Assembly: GCF_002797755.1 (NCBI RefSeq)
Contig: NZ_PGFI01000015.1
Location: 1 to 64,000 of the forward strand
Direction of reading: 5' to 3'
From: Brevirhabdus pacifica
GTDB taxonomy: Bacteria; Pseudomonadota; Alphaproteobacteria; Rhodobacterales; Rhodobacteraceae
DNA: 64,000 nt
The notes under the pieces: model-generated
Told to the model about the DNA's origin: nothing
Databases searched by the model: none
The model's input: only the letters and a program-made list of their open reading frames with translations
In this document: in pieces, positions 49,524-58,222 of the stretch
How positions within the stretch are numbered: the first letter of the stretch is position 1
Layout of the letters: every line of letters starts with the position of its first letter
Translations under genes and position numbers: made by a program

Positions 49524-50801
49524 TTATGCTAGGCGCCAGACGCCCTGAGCGTCCACCAAATAGCCCTGCGGCGGCGCCGCCTCCTTGAATTCCCGGTGCC
49601 CGACCAGCATGACATGCAGATCGGCCGTGCTCCGGGCGGTGTCCAGATCGACCAGGTCGATACCGCCGCCGGGCGCGCCCTCCAGGCTGGCCGGCAGCGC
49701 GCGGATGTTGGGCTCCACCGCCATCAGCGGCCCGGCGTGGCGGGCGCCCAGGGTCTTCACGATCCCCAGGGCCGGGCTTTCGCGCAGATCGTCGATGTCG
49801 GGCTTGAAGGCCAGCCCGTAGCAGGCGATGCGGATGCGGTCGGCTGCGCAGCCCCGATCGGCGGCGATGCGGGCCACGCCTTGCAGCACCTTCTCGACCA
49901 CCCATTCGGGCTTGTCGTCGTTGACCAGCCGCGCGGTGCGGATCAGCCGGGCGGCCTCGGGGGTGCGCGAGACGATGAACCACGGGTCCACCGCGATGCA
50001 ATGGCCCCCCACCCCGGGGCCGGGCTGCAGGATGTTGACCCGCGGGTGGCGGTTGGCCAGGCCGATCAGCTCCCACACGTCGATGTCGAGCTGGTCGCAG
50101 ATCACCGACAGCTCGTTGGCAAAGGCGATGTTCACGTCGCGAAAGCTGTTCTCGGTAAGCTTGGCCATCTCGGCGGTGCGGGCATTGGTGATCACGCAAT
50201 CCCCCTGCACGAAGGTCTTGTAGAGCGCCATCGCCTCTTGCGAGCAGCGCGGCGTCATCCCCCCGATCACCCGGTCGTTGGAGAAAAGCTCCTGCATCAC
50301 CTTGCCGGGCAGCACCCGTTCGGGGCAATGGGCGACCCGGATGTCCGAGGCCTCACCGGCGTTCTGGGGAAAGCTGAGATCGGGGCGCGCCTCGGCCAGC
50401 CAGGCCGCCAGCTTCTCGGTGGCCCCCACCGGCGAGGTCGATTCCAGCACCACCAGATTGCCCGCCTCCAGGACCGGCGCGATGGCCTGGGCCGCGGCCT
50501 CGATATAGCTGAGGTCGGGCTCGTGATCGGCGCCCCTGAAGGGGGTCGGCACCGCCACCAGAAACGCCTGCGCGGGCTCGGGCGTGGTGGTGGCCCGCAG
50601 ATAGCCTTCGGTCACGGCGGCATGGACCGCGATGTCCAGATCAGGCTCTACAATGTGGATTTCGCCGCGATTGATGGTCTCGACCGCGGCGGCGTTCACA
50701 TCGACCCCCACCACCTCGATCCGGCGCGAGGCGAAGACGGCGGCGGTGGGCAGGCCGATATAGCCCAGACCGATCACGGATATCTTGGAAAAGGGCGTCA
50801 T
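49524..50801 (-). CDS. wecC: UDP-N-acetyl-D-mannosamine dehydrogenase
   Basis: 425 residues. [20 protein letters not shown] at residue 7, [14 protein letters not shown] near 118, [13 protein letters not shown] near 220 and [16 protein letters not shown] near 255 with the catalytic Cys place it with the UDP-ManNAc dehydrogenases rather than with Ugd. It oxidises UDP-ManNAc to UDP-ManNAcA. The substrate is made by WecB, whose gene overlaps this one by four bp. Confidence 0.92.
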   Translation of the reverse strand: MTPFSKISVIGLGYIGLPTAAVFASRRIEVVGVDVNAAAVETINRGEIHIVEPDLDIAVHAAVTEGYLRATTTPEPAQAFLVAVPTPFRGADHEPDLSYIEAAAQAIAPVLEAGNLVVLESTSPVGATEKLAAWLAEARPDLSFPQNAGEASDIRVAHCPERVLPGKVMQELFSNDRVIGGMTPRCSQEAMALYKTFVQGDCVITNARTAEMAKLTENSFRDVNIAFANELSVICDQLDIDVWELIGLANRHPRVNILQPGPGVGGHCIAVDPWFIVSRTPEAARLIRTARLVNDDKPEWVVEKVLQGVARIAADRGCAADRIRIACYGLAFKPDIDDLRESPALGIVKTLGARHAGPLMAVEPNIRALPASLEGAPGGGIDLVDLDTARSTADLHVMLVGHREFKEAAPPQGYLVDAQGVWRLA

Positions 50802-51934
50802 CTGTCCGCTGTTCCCTTCTGGGCCAGAAATTCGAGGATGCGGGCACAGGCGCGCCCGTCCCCGTAAGGGTTGTGGGCCCGGCTCATGGCCTCGTAGGCC
50901 GCGGGCTCGTCCATCAGCCGGCCGACCTCGGTGGTGATGCGGTCGACATCGGTGCCCACCAGCCGCACGGTGCCGGCGGCGACGGCCTCGGGGCGCTCGG
51001 TGGTCTCGCGCATGACCAGCACCGGCTTGCCCAGCGAGGGGGCCTCTTCCTGAATCCCGCCCGAGTCGGTCACGATCAGATGCGCGGCCCCCATCAGATG
51101 GACGAAGGGCAGATACTCCAGCGGCTCGATCAGATGCACGTTCGGCAGATCGCGCAGCAGCCGGTTCACCGGCTCGCGGACATTGGGGTTGAGATGCACA
51201 GGATAGACGATCTGCGCCTGCGGATGGCTTTGCGCGATCCGCGCCAGCGCCTGACAGATCCGCTCGAACCCGCCACCGAAGCTTTCGCGGCGGTGGCCGG
51301 TGACCAGGATCAACGGACGGGCAGGATCCAGAAACGGGAATTGCGCCGCAAGCCGGGCCTTCAGCGCGGGATCGGCGTCGATCCGGTCGCGCACGCCCAG
51401 CAGCGCGTCGATCACCGTGTTGCCGGTCACCAGAATGCGGTCAGGATCGACATTCTCGGCCAGCAGATTGTCGCGCGCCCCCTCGGTGGGGGCGAAATGA
51501 CAGGCCGCCAGCGCCCCGGTCAGCCGGCGGTTGCCCTCTTCGGGCCAGGGCGAATAAAGATTGCCGGTACGCAGCCCGGCCTCGACGTGGCCCACGGGCA
51601 CCTGGGCGTAATAGGCCGCAAGGCTGCTGGCCATCGTGGTGGCCGTGTCGCCATGCACCAGCACCATGTCGGGCCGCCACTCTTCCAGCACCTCGGCCAT
51701 GCCGGTCAGGATCCGCGAGGTGATCTGATGCAGGCTCTGGCCCGGGCTCATGATGTCCAGATCATGCTCGGGGCACAGCTCGAACAGCTCCAGCACCTGA
51801 TCCAGCATCTCGCGGTGCTGGGCGGTGACGCAAAGCCGCGCCTCGAAGCGCGGATCCGAGGCCAGTGCCGAGACCAGCGGCGCCATCTTGATGGCCTCGG
51901 GCCGGGTGCCGAAAACGGTGAGTATCCTGGTCAT
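50798..51934 (-). CDS. wecB: UDP-N-acetylglucosamine 2-epimerase (non-hydrolysing)
   Basis: 378 residues. [21 protein letters not shown] at the start, [33 protein letters not shown] near 93, [16 protein letters not shown] near 210 and [31 protein letters not shown] near 285 are the family blocks. It interconverts UDP-GlcNAc and UDP-ManNAc. It is the first gene of the long minus-strand series reaching to 30386. A 152-bp gap separates it from the wzc stop. Confidence 0.95.
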   Translation of the reverse strand: MTRILTVFGTRPEAIKMAPLVSALASDPRFEARLCVTAQHREMLDQVLELFELCPEHDLDIMSPGQSLHQITSRILTGMAEVLEEWRPDMVLVHGDTATTMASSLAAYYAQVPVGHVEAGLRTGNLYSPWPEEGNRRLTGALAACHFAPTEGARDNLLAENVDPDRILVTGNTVIDALLGVRDRIDADPALKARLAAQFPFLDPARPLILVTGHRRESFGGGFERICQALARIAQSHPQAQIVYPVHLNPNVREPVNRLLRDLPNVHLIEPLEYLPFVHLMGAAHLIVTDSGGIQEEAPSLGKPVLVMRETTERPEAVAAGTVRLVGTDVDRITTEVGRLMDEPAAYEAMSRAHNPYGDGRACARILEFLAQKGTADR

Positions 51935-52026
51935 TTAAGCGGACGTTATCCCAAGCTATCGAAATTGAAGGCCCCGGGGGGACGTTTGGAAATCAGGAAA
52001 AGAACTCTGCATGAAACCATGAAGGC

Positions 52027-52041
52027 CGGGGCGCTGCCCCG
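52027..52041 (-). terminator. Short GC hairpin between wzc and wecB
   Basis: CGGGGC-GCT-GCCCCG forms a stable stem-loop without a T-tract, 46 bp after wzc on the minus strand. It may end the wzc transcript or attenuate read-through into wecB. Confidence 0.3.
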
Positions 52042-52086
52042 CCCCCCAGCCGAAAGGAAAATGCCTTCGCGCGCCCCTGCCACGGC

Positions 52087-54222
52087 TCAATTGTCGTAAT
52101 ACCCGCTGTAGGAGCCATAACCGTCCCCGTAGCCATAGCTCTTCATGCCCCGGTGGTTGATCTGGCTCAGCACCAGGCCCGAGACCCTGAGGTTGACGTT
52201 CTCGAAGGATTTCAGCCCGTCCAGCACCTGGCGGTGGGAGGTGCTGTCCCATTTCACCGTGTAGATGATGGCATCCACCGACTGGCCGATCACCCGGGCG
52301 TCGGGCACGGCCAGAACGGGCGGCGTGTCGATGATGATGTAGTCGTATTTCTGGCGCAGCTCGGCCAGGAAGCGGGTAAACCGCTCCGAGGAGAAGACGT
52401 CGGCGGCGTTGATGGCGGATTTCTCGCCCACCAGGATGTCGGCCTTCATCCGCTCCTCGTGGAAGACGACATCCTCCAGCGCGACCTCGCCCGACAGCAC
52501 CGCCAGCAGGCCCTGGCGGCCCTCGATGTCGAAATACTCGGCAAAGACCCGACGTCGGATGTCGCCCTCGATCAGCAGCACCTTCTTGCCCAGCCCCGAC
52601 AGGTTCTGGGAAAGCGCCAGCGACTGGGTGGTCTTGCCCTCGCCGGGGATCGACGAGGTCGACATGATGATCTGCGGCGGGCTGTCGATATCCGACAGCA
52701 AGAGCGAGGTGCGCAGGTTGCGGATCGCCTCGGCCGCCGCCGAGGTGGGTTTCTCGGTCAGGTATTTCAGCACGTTCTTGCGCCGCCGCGCCGGGATGGC
52801 GGGGATCTGGCCGATCACCGGATAGCCGGTGCGCATCTCCATCTCCTCGGCCACGCGGAAGGTGTTCTGGGCGAATTCCCGCGCCAGGATCAGTGTTGCA
52901 CCCAGAAAGGCCCCCAGCACCAGCGACAGGGCCAGGATCATCGACTTGCGCGGCGCGGCGGGGCTCAGCGGCACGACGGCCCGGGACAGCAGCCGGCTGT
53001 CGGCCTGCTGGATGCCCTGCTGAACGCTGGTCTCCTTCAGGCGGTTCAGGAAATACTCGTAGATCAGCCGGCTGGCCTCGGCCTCGCGCTCCAGCTGCTG
53101 CAACCTGACCAGATCGCCGGACTGGCGCTCGATCTGGGCCTCCTGCTGGGCAATGGTGCTTTCCAGCGCCCGGATCTGGGCGGCGTTGCGGTCGGCCTCC
53201 AGCCGGGCGCGGGCGACGATCTGTTCGTAGCGGTCGTCGAAACTGGCGCGGCCCGTGGCGGGGTTGTTACGCATCAGCGTCGCGATCCGGTCCAGGGTCC
53301 GGTCGTTGGCCAGGGCGGCCATGCGCTCGGTATCGGCGGCCGCGGCGGCCTCCTCGAGGGCGGTGACCCGGGCCTCGGCCTGGGCCTGGGCGGTGCGGGC
53401 CTCGCCCAGCCGGTCGCGCAGCTCCTTGATCTGGCGGTTCAGCCCGATCAGCGCCTCGGGGCTGACCAGATCGGTGCCGGCGTTGAAGGCCTTGGCGGCG
53501 GATTCCGCGGCCTCCAGCTCGACCTGCAGCTGGCTGACCCGTTCGGTCAGGAACTCGGTCGCCTTCTCGGTGGCGGCGAATTTCACGTCCAGCTGGTCGC
53601 GGATGTAAAGCTCGGCCAGCGTGTTGGCGATCAGGGCCGATTTCTCGGGATCCTCGGTGACGGCGGTGATCTCGAAGACGTAGCTCTGGCGCACGTTCGA
53701 GACGAAGATGCGGCCAAGGACCATGTTTATGACACTGTCGCGCACGGTCTGTGCGCTGGGGGGCGGAAGCTCCGGGGCCGGGCCCAGGATCAGTTCGCGG
53801 ACCAGGCCAATCACCACGCCCAGCGAGATCGCGGGCTTGGGGCGGATCCAGAAGTTGAACTCAGGGTCCTCGGCCAGGTTCAGGCGGTCGGCCAGCCGAC
53901 CGATCAGCTCGCGTGAACGGATGACCTCCACCTCGGTGTTGATCGTGATCTGGTCCCCCGAGAGGCCGGTCATCACGCTTTCGATGTCGACCACCTGTTC
54001 CTGCCGGCTTTCCAGCGCGACCGTGGCGGTGGCGGTATAGGTGGGAACCGCCATGACGAAGGCGTAATATCCGCCGATCAGCAGGGTGACGAGGCTGGCC
54101 AGGATGATCCAGAATTTTCCTCGCCACAAAGTGCGGAAGATCTGACCAAGATTGATCTCGCCATTCTCTTCGCGCGCCAGGGCAGGCCGGGACGCGAGAC
54201 GCGGGGAAACATCGGCTTTCAT
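52087..54222 (-). CDS. wzc: Wzc-type polysaccharide co-polymerase and tyrosine autokinase
   Basis: 711 residues. Membrane segment near 35-55, Wzz domain, coiled coil about 220-400, second membrane segment near 425-450, then the BY-kinase domain. Walker A is STSSIPGEGKTTQSLALSQN near 518, Walker A' is VLLIEGDIRRR near 548 and Walker B is YDYIIIDTPPVLAV near 628. The C-terminal tail has six tyrosines (SYGYGDGYGSYSGYYDN). All kinase motifs are intact, in contrast to the paralogue at 5614. It should control chain length and export together with Wza by cycling of tyrosine phosphorylation. It is divergent from the phosphatase gene. Confidence 0.93.
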   Translation of the reverse strand: MKADVSPRLASRPALAREENGEINLGQIFRTLWRGKFWIILASLVTLLIGGYYAFVMAVPTYTATATVALESRQEQVVDIESVMTGLSGDQITINTEVEVIRSRELIGRLADRLNLAEDPEFNFWIRPKPAISLGVVIGLVRELILGPAPELPPPSAQTVRDSVINMVLGRIFVSNVRQSYVFEITAVTEDPEKSALIANTLAELYIRDQLDVKFAATEKATEFLTERVSQLQVELEAAESAAKAFNAGTDLVSPEALIGLNRQIKELRDRLGEARTAQAQAEARVTALEEAAAAADTERMAALANDRTLDRIATLMRNNPATGRASFDDRYEQIVARARLEADRNAAQIRALESTIAQQEAQIERQSGDLVRLQQLEREAEASRLIYEYFLNRLKETSVQQGIQQADSRLLSRAVVPLSPAAPRKSMILALSLVLGAFLGATLILAREFAQNTFRVAEEMEMRTGYPVIGQIPAIPARRRKNVLKYLTEKPTSAAAEAIRNLRTSLLLSDIDSPPQIIMSTSSIPGEGKTTQSLALSQNLSGLGKKVLLIEGDIRRRVFAEYFDIEGRQGLLAVLSGEVALEDVVFHEERMKADILVGEKSAINAADVFSSERFTRFLAELRQKYDYIIIDTPPVLAVPDARVIGQSVDAIIYTVKWDSTSHRQVLDGLKSFENVNLRVSGLVLSQINHRGMKSYGYGDGYGSYSGYYDN

Positions 54223-54449
54223 AAAAAATCCATAGCTCGCTGTGGGATCGTGTTCCCATACCCCGCTCTCGAACGCAACATTGCAATTGCCCGGCAGGTC
54301 ACCCGCCGGTTTCCGCCAGAGGGCGAAATGGCGTTTTCCGCCGGGGCGAATTTGGGCTATTCCTGACCCGCGCCGCCCTCTCGCACCCCATTCTCGCGCC
54401 CCGTTCCCGCGCCCGCCCTGCTGCCCTGTTCTCGCAACCGGAGATCCCC
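54223..54449. promoter_or_regulatory. Divergent intergenic region between wzc and the phosphatase gene
   Basis: 227 bp containing the leaders of both genes. No clear promoter boxes were recognised; GCAATTGC at 54283-54290 is a small palindrome. Confidence 0.35.
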
Positions 54450-55253
54450 GTGCTGACCCGCCTCAGATCCCTGCTTTCCCCCGGCTCCGCCCGCCCCCGC
54501 TCCACCCGCTCCGGCACGGCCCCCGCCTTCGACGCGCCGATCGCCCCCGACCGGCCCTTCTACGCGGTGGGCGACATCCACGGCCGCGCCGACCTGCTCG
54601 AGGCCGCGCTGGAGCGGGTCGAAAGCGACCAGGCCGGCCGCGACGAGATGGGCACGGCCCCGGCGCTGGTCCTGCTGGGCGATTACGTCGACCGGGGCGA
54701 ACAATCGGCCCAGGTGCTCGAGCGGCTCTTCACCCTGGAACGGGATTACCCCGACCAGGTCGTCTGCCTGATGGGCAACCACGAGAAGATGATGCTGGAA
54801 TTCCTCGACGACCCGGCCGGGCGCGGCACCCGCTGGCTGCGCAACGGCGGGTTGCAGACCCTGGCCAGCTACCGCATCGGCGGCCTGACCGAACGGGCCG
54901 CCGCCGAGGAGCTGATGGAGGCCTGCGAGGCTCTGGAAGAGGCTCTTCCGAAGGGAATGGAGGCCTGGCTGCGCGCCCTGCCCCTGCGCTGGCAAAGCGG
55001 CAATATCTGCTGTGTGCATGCCGCCATGGACCCGGACCTCGCCCCGGCCGAGCAGAGCGCCCGCAGTCTGCTCTGGGGTCACCGGGATTTCTTCACCCGG
55101 GCGCGGACGGATGGCATCTGGGTGCTGCACGGCCACACGATCGTGCCCGCGCCCGAACGGGCCGGCGGGCGCATCGCCATCGACACCGGCGCCTATGCCA
55201 CCGGCCGGCTGACCACCGCCGCGCTCTCGCCCGGAACCTGCCGCTTCCTCTAA
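54450..55253 (+). CDS. Metallophosphoesterase / PPP-type serine-threonine phosphatase
   Basis: 267 residues. GDIHGR near 43, GDYVDRG near 76 and GNHEK near 108 are the three PPP metal-binding motifs, and HGHTI near 228 supplies a late His. These are dinuclear metal phosphatases of the ApaH/PPP group. The gene starts with GTG at 54450 with GGAG six nt upstream and is divergent from wzc. Since no low-molecular-weight tyrosine phosphatase (Wzb) is visible, this protein could reverse Wzc phosphorylation; this is inference. The first 30 residues are basic and serine-rich. Confidence 0.85.
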   Translation: MLTRLRSLLSPGSARPRSTRSGTAPAFDAPIAPDRPFYAVGDIHGRADLLEAALERVESDQAGRDEMGTAPALVLLGDYVDRGEQSAQVLERLFTLERDYPDQVVCLMGNHEKMMLEFLDDPAGRGTRWLRNGGLQTLASYRIGGLTERAAAEELMEACEALEEALPKGMEAWLRALPLRWQSGNICCVHAAMDPDLAPAEQSARSLLWGHRDFFTRARTDGIWVLHGHTIVPAPERAGGRIAIDTGAYATGRLTTAALSPGTCRFL

Positions 55254-55297
55254 CACGGTCCGGGACCGGCCGGCCGTCCGCCCGCCAGGCCCCGGCT

Positions 55298-55328
55298 TCA
55301 TTGTCGTGAAAATATCCCCGCCGGAGGC
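55298..55328 (+). repeat. 31-bp polarised element, copy 6
   Basis: Begins 45 nt after the phosphatase stop with the same polarity. It differs from copy 1 by GTCGTG for GTCGCG. Confidence 0.85.
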
Positions 55329-55396
55329 CGCGCCGCACCCCGCGAGGGGGGCGGCGCTTATCGCAATCCGTTCGCGGCTGCCGAGGCCGCCGCTTT

Positions 55397-56770
55397 TTAG
55401 TTCGCGGCCGCCGAGGCCGCGGTTGTCAGCAGCGACGGCACGATCTGCTGCACGACCCGGTTCCAGCGGGTGATCGGCTGTTCGGCGATGAAGACCACGT
55501 CGTTGGGCCGCAGCTCCAGCCGCGTCGCCAGGGTGAAATTGGCCGCGTTGCGCGCATCCAGGTGCCAGGCCGTCACGGCGCCGAAATCGGCCGGGTCCGG
55601 CGATCCGCGCAGCACGTAGATCTGGCTGGGGTTGGCGGTCTCGGTGGCGAACCCGCCCTCGGCATAAAGCGCGTCGGCCAGGTTGGCCTTGCGGCCCAGC
55701 GGCAGGGGAAAGCGGCTCTGTTTCACGACTTCGCCGGTCAGGTAGACATAATCGCGGTCGACCGCGTCGAACTCGGCGCGGGCGCGGTAATTGTCGCGGC
55801 TCTCGCCCAGGGCGGCGCGGCGCAGCCCGACGGCGGCCTGCAGCTCGTTGAGGGCCTGGACCCGGGCGGCCTGGCGGAATTCCGACAGGCGGATCTGCTC
55901 GGCGAAATAGGCCTGGGCCTTGGTCAGTTCGAAATCCGTGTCCACGAACAGGCTGTCGCCGTCGACCAGCCGGACCTTCTGCAGCTCCTGGCGCTGGTAG
56001 AGCTGCTTGACCGGGATCTGGTAGAGCACCCCGTCGCGGTAAAGCCGGATCACCGCGAAATCATCGTCCACCAGCTGTACGCCGCCGGCGGCGGCCAGCG
56101 CCTCGGGCAGGTAGAGCGGGGTCAGACGGATCGGCACCACGGCGGCGTTGCGCACCGCGCCGCCGATCGAGACGCGCTTGGAGTTGAACTCGGCGATCTC
56201 GAGGCTGAACGACGGGTCGATCTGCGCTTCGACCAGGCGCTGGAAGACCTCGGCCTCGGCCTCTTCCAGGGTCATGCCGGCCAGACGGATGCGGCCCACC
56301 TCGGGGATGGCGATGGCGCCGTCGTCCTGCACCGTATAGCCCTGGCGGCGGTTCTGGGCGGCCAGCAGGCCGGTCAGCTCCTCGATGGTCGATCCGGCCT
56401 GGGGCGTGGCCAGCAGCACCACGTCGCCGATGCCGATCTCATAGGGGGTGACGGCGGGCGGCGGCGGCAGCTGGGTGACCAGCCGCGTCGGGCGCAGCTC
56501 GGGCCCGGTGGAGGCCGGCGGCAGCGCGCCGATGCCGCGTCCGCCCCCTGCCCCGCCGGCATTCTGGAAGAAGATCGCGGGCAGGCTCTTGGGATTGTAG
56601 TTGGAGCGGTTGGCCACCAGCACCGACTGGGGGGTGACCGACACCACGCGCACCTTGGCGTCGGCATCGCTGACACCGGCCTTCACGCTGGGAGAGATAT
56701 AGGCGACGCCACATCCCGCCAGCGCCGTCAGCCCGGCAAGGGAAAGGCCGAAAATGAATTTCTTGAACAT
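55397..56770 (-). CDS. wza: Wza-type outer-membrane polysaccharide export lipoprotein
   Basis: 457 residues. The signal peptide MFKKFIFGLSLAGLTALAGC ends in a lipobox with Cys20. The poly-export domain begins PYEIGIGDVVLLATPQAG near 103 and has VQDDGAIAIPEVGRIRLAGMTLEEAE near 148. SLBB-type repeats follow (VSIGGAVRNAAVVPI near 205 and VYLTGEVVKQSRFPLPLG near 340). The C-terminal helix should cross the outer membrane. It is somewhat longer than E. coli Wza, mainly in the alpha-helical insert about 275-330. It is the only Wza in the window. Confidence 0.92.
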   Translation of the reverse strand: MFKKFIFGLSLAGLTALAGCGVAYISPSVKAGVSDADAKVRVVSVTPQSVLVANRSNYNPKSLPAIFFQNAGGAGGGRGIGALPPASTGPELRPTRLVTQLPPPPAVTPYEIGIGDVVLLATPQAGSTIEELTGLLAAQNRRQGYTVQDDGAIAIPEVGRIRLAGMTLEEAEAEVFQRLVEAQIDPSFSLEIAEFNSKRVSIGGAVRNAAVVPIRLTPLYLPEALAAAGGVQLVDDDFAVIRLYRDGVLYQIPVKQLYQRQELQKVRLVDGDSLFVDTDFELTKAQAYFAEQIRLSEFRQAARVQALNELQAAVGLRRAALGESRDNYRARAEFDAVDRDYVYLTGEVVKQSRFPLPLGRKANLADALYAEGGFATETANPSQIYVLRGSPDPADFGAVTAWHLDARNAANFTLATRLELRPNDVVFIAEQPITRWNRVVQQIVPSLLTTAASAAAN

Positions 56771-56847
56771 GCTGCCTCGTGCCCCGTATCCGAAAAATCG
56801 TTTCTTCTTCTTTGTCGGTTATCCGGTTCCGACTTGCGCCGTGCAAA

Positions 56848-56887
56848 CAAAAAGGGCGGCCCGTCCATGCGAACCGCCCCTTTTTTT
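56848..56887 (-). terminator. Terminator between the YjbE-like gene and wza
   Basis: On the minus strand AAAAGGGGCGG pairs with CCGCCCTTTTT across a loop, followed by a T-tract; the opposite strand also shows a T-run, so it may work in both directions. It ends the small-protein transcript, giving wza a separate leader. Confidence 0.65.
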
Positions 56888-56943
56888 ACCGATAGTGGCC
56901 GATCAGTATGCGACCGACCGCCGTCCGTCGATCCGTGTGCCGA

Positions 56944-57177
56944 TCAGCGGGTGGTGCCCGAGCTGTTGTTCTCGGTGACGATGGCAACAACCGTCAGCAG
57001 GGTGATCGCGCCCACGATGAGGCCGGTCGCGCCAACGCCGGCGCCGCCCAGCAGGACCGGCGGCAGCGACTGGGTCGACTTGGTGGCGTCGAGCGGCTTG
57101 ACCTCGGCGGCATAGGCGCCGGAAACCGGCAGGGCGACGAGCGCGGCGGCGAGGCCGGCAGCGACGATCTTTTTCAT
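56944..57177 (-). CDS. Small secreted/membrane protein, YjbE/GfcA-like
   Basis: 77 residues. The signal peptide MKKIVAAGLAAALVALPVSGAYA is followed by a short polar segment and a glycine-rich membrane stretch, GAGVGATGLIVGAITLLTVV, then a serine/threonine tail NNSSGTTR. Small proteins of this kind stand at the head of yjbEFGH/gfc operons, whose products aid exopolysaccharide or group 4 capsule export. Location next to YjbF- and YjbH-like genes supports this. The ATG at 57177 is the only start that leaves a signal peptide at the N-terminus. Confidence 0.7.
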   Translation of the reverse strand: MKKIVAAGLAAALVALPVSGAYAAEVKPLDATKSTQSLPPVLLGGAGVGATGLIVGAITLLTVVAIVTENNSSGTTR

Positions 57178-57472
57178 TACATTAACTCCAATTAGATGCA
57201 TGCCCGCCAAACATAGATCACTTGCGGCGGTCTGGCAAATGAATCGGTGCAACAAACCCCTGTCATGGCAGGAATTTACCGGTCTTCCGCCGCTCCGCCC
57301 CGCGCCCCTCACCCCGCCCCGGCCCGCGCGTTCGCCTTCCGGTTGCCAAAGCCGTCCCCGGGGTCGCGGCCCGGGCGGCGGAGGGCGGCCAGAGCCGGGA
57401 CTCGCGGGCGTGTTTCAGGCCGACAGAGGACAGGACCCGGAAACAGGCTCTCGACCAGGCTTCTGGTCAGGC
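57178..57472. promoter_or_regulatory. Leader region of the YjbE-like gene
   Basis: 295 bp. The first 130 bp are AT-richer than the surroundings and probably carry the promoter for the small-protein gene. The remainder is GC-rich and non-coding as far as can be seen, following the end of the YjbF-like gene. Confidence 0.4.
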
Positions 57473-58222
57473 TCAGGGGCGCAGCTGCTCGATGCGCAGG
57501 TATCCCGCCTCGGGGCCCACCCATTGGCGCGACTTGCGCACCGTGCCGTCGCCGCCGATCCAGTAGTCGTTGCGGAACTCCAGGTCCGGGCCGCGGCAGG
57601 TCTCGACCAGGTGGCGGGTGGCATAGCTGCGCGCAAAGAGGCTCAGCGTCTCGGCGCCGGCGACGCCATAGGCGCAGACGAAGCTGCGGGTCACCTCCTG
57701 GCGCTCGCCGTCGAGATAGCGATGCACCCGCACCGCCCCCTCGACCCTGCCCGCGCGCCCGCCAAGGAGCGCCGCGAGCGCCCCCAGCGGCTCGTCGAGA
57801 TCGGCCGACACCAGGTCCTCGCCCAGCCCCTGGCTGCGCCCCAGAAGACCGGCGCGGAAGTTCAGGCCCAGCCCCTCGGCATCGCGCCAGCTGCGCCAGG
57901 GGCCGTTGTCGGCCACCGCGATCAGGGTGCCGCTGCGCCCCGAGGTCTCGTTGTCCACCAGCAGCACCGGCACCGGGGTGGCGTCCAGCATCTCGCGGGT
58001 CAGCACCTGGCGCGGATCGGGGGCGGCGGGGGCCGCCGCCTGGCCCGGGATCAGCCCCTTCAGCGCGCCGGTCGCCAGCGTGCCCAGCTCGCTTTTCTGG
58101 CTGCCGCAGGCCGACAGGGCCAGAAGGAGGGCCAGGAGGCCGGCCAGCATCAGGGCCCGGGAAAGAGGGCGCGAAAGGGGACGCGAAAGGGGGCGGGGCA
58201 AGGCGGAATGCGACACGCTCAT
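57473..58222 (-). CDS. YjbF/GfcB-like outer-membrane lipoprotein
   Basis: 249 residues. The signal peptide is unusual: an arginine-rich lead (PLSRPLSRPLSR) encoded by 12-bp tandem units, then MLAGLLALLLALSAC with lipobox Cys39. The mature part matches YjbF-type proteins: LIAVADNGPWRSWRDAEGLGLNF near 100, GRVEGAVRVHRYLDG and SFVCAY near 178. The family acts with YjbG and YjbH at the outer membrane in polysaccharide secretion. Its ATG overlaps the YjbH-like stop as ATGA. Confidence 0.82.
   Translation of the reverse strand: MSVSHSALPRPLSRPLSRPLSRALMLAGLLALLLALSACGSQKSELGTLATGALKGLIPGQAAAPAAPDPRQVLTREMLDATPVPVLLVDNETSGRSGTLIAVADNGPWRSWRDAEGLGLNFRAGLLGRSQGLGEDLVSADLDEPLGALAALLGGRAGRVEGAVRVHRYLDGERQEVTRSFVCAYGVAGAETLSLFARSYATRHLVETCRGPDLEFRNDYWIGGDGTVRKSRQWVGPEAGYLRIEQLRP
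58158..58193 (-). repeat. 12-bp tandem repeat in the YjbF-like signal sequence
   Basis: Three units (58158, 58170, 58182) encode PLSR repeats in the positively charged part of the signal peptide. Confidence 0.8.

Noticed and set aside
54934-54960. Possible palindromic element in the phosphatase gene (GAGGCTCTTCCGAAGGGAAT)
   Set aside because: The peptide EEALPKGMEAWLRALPL looks like normal family sequence, so it was not counted.
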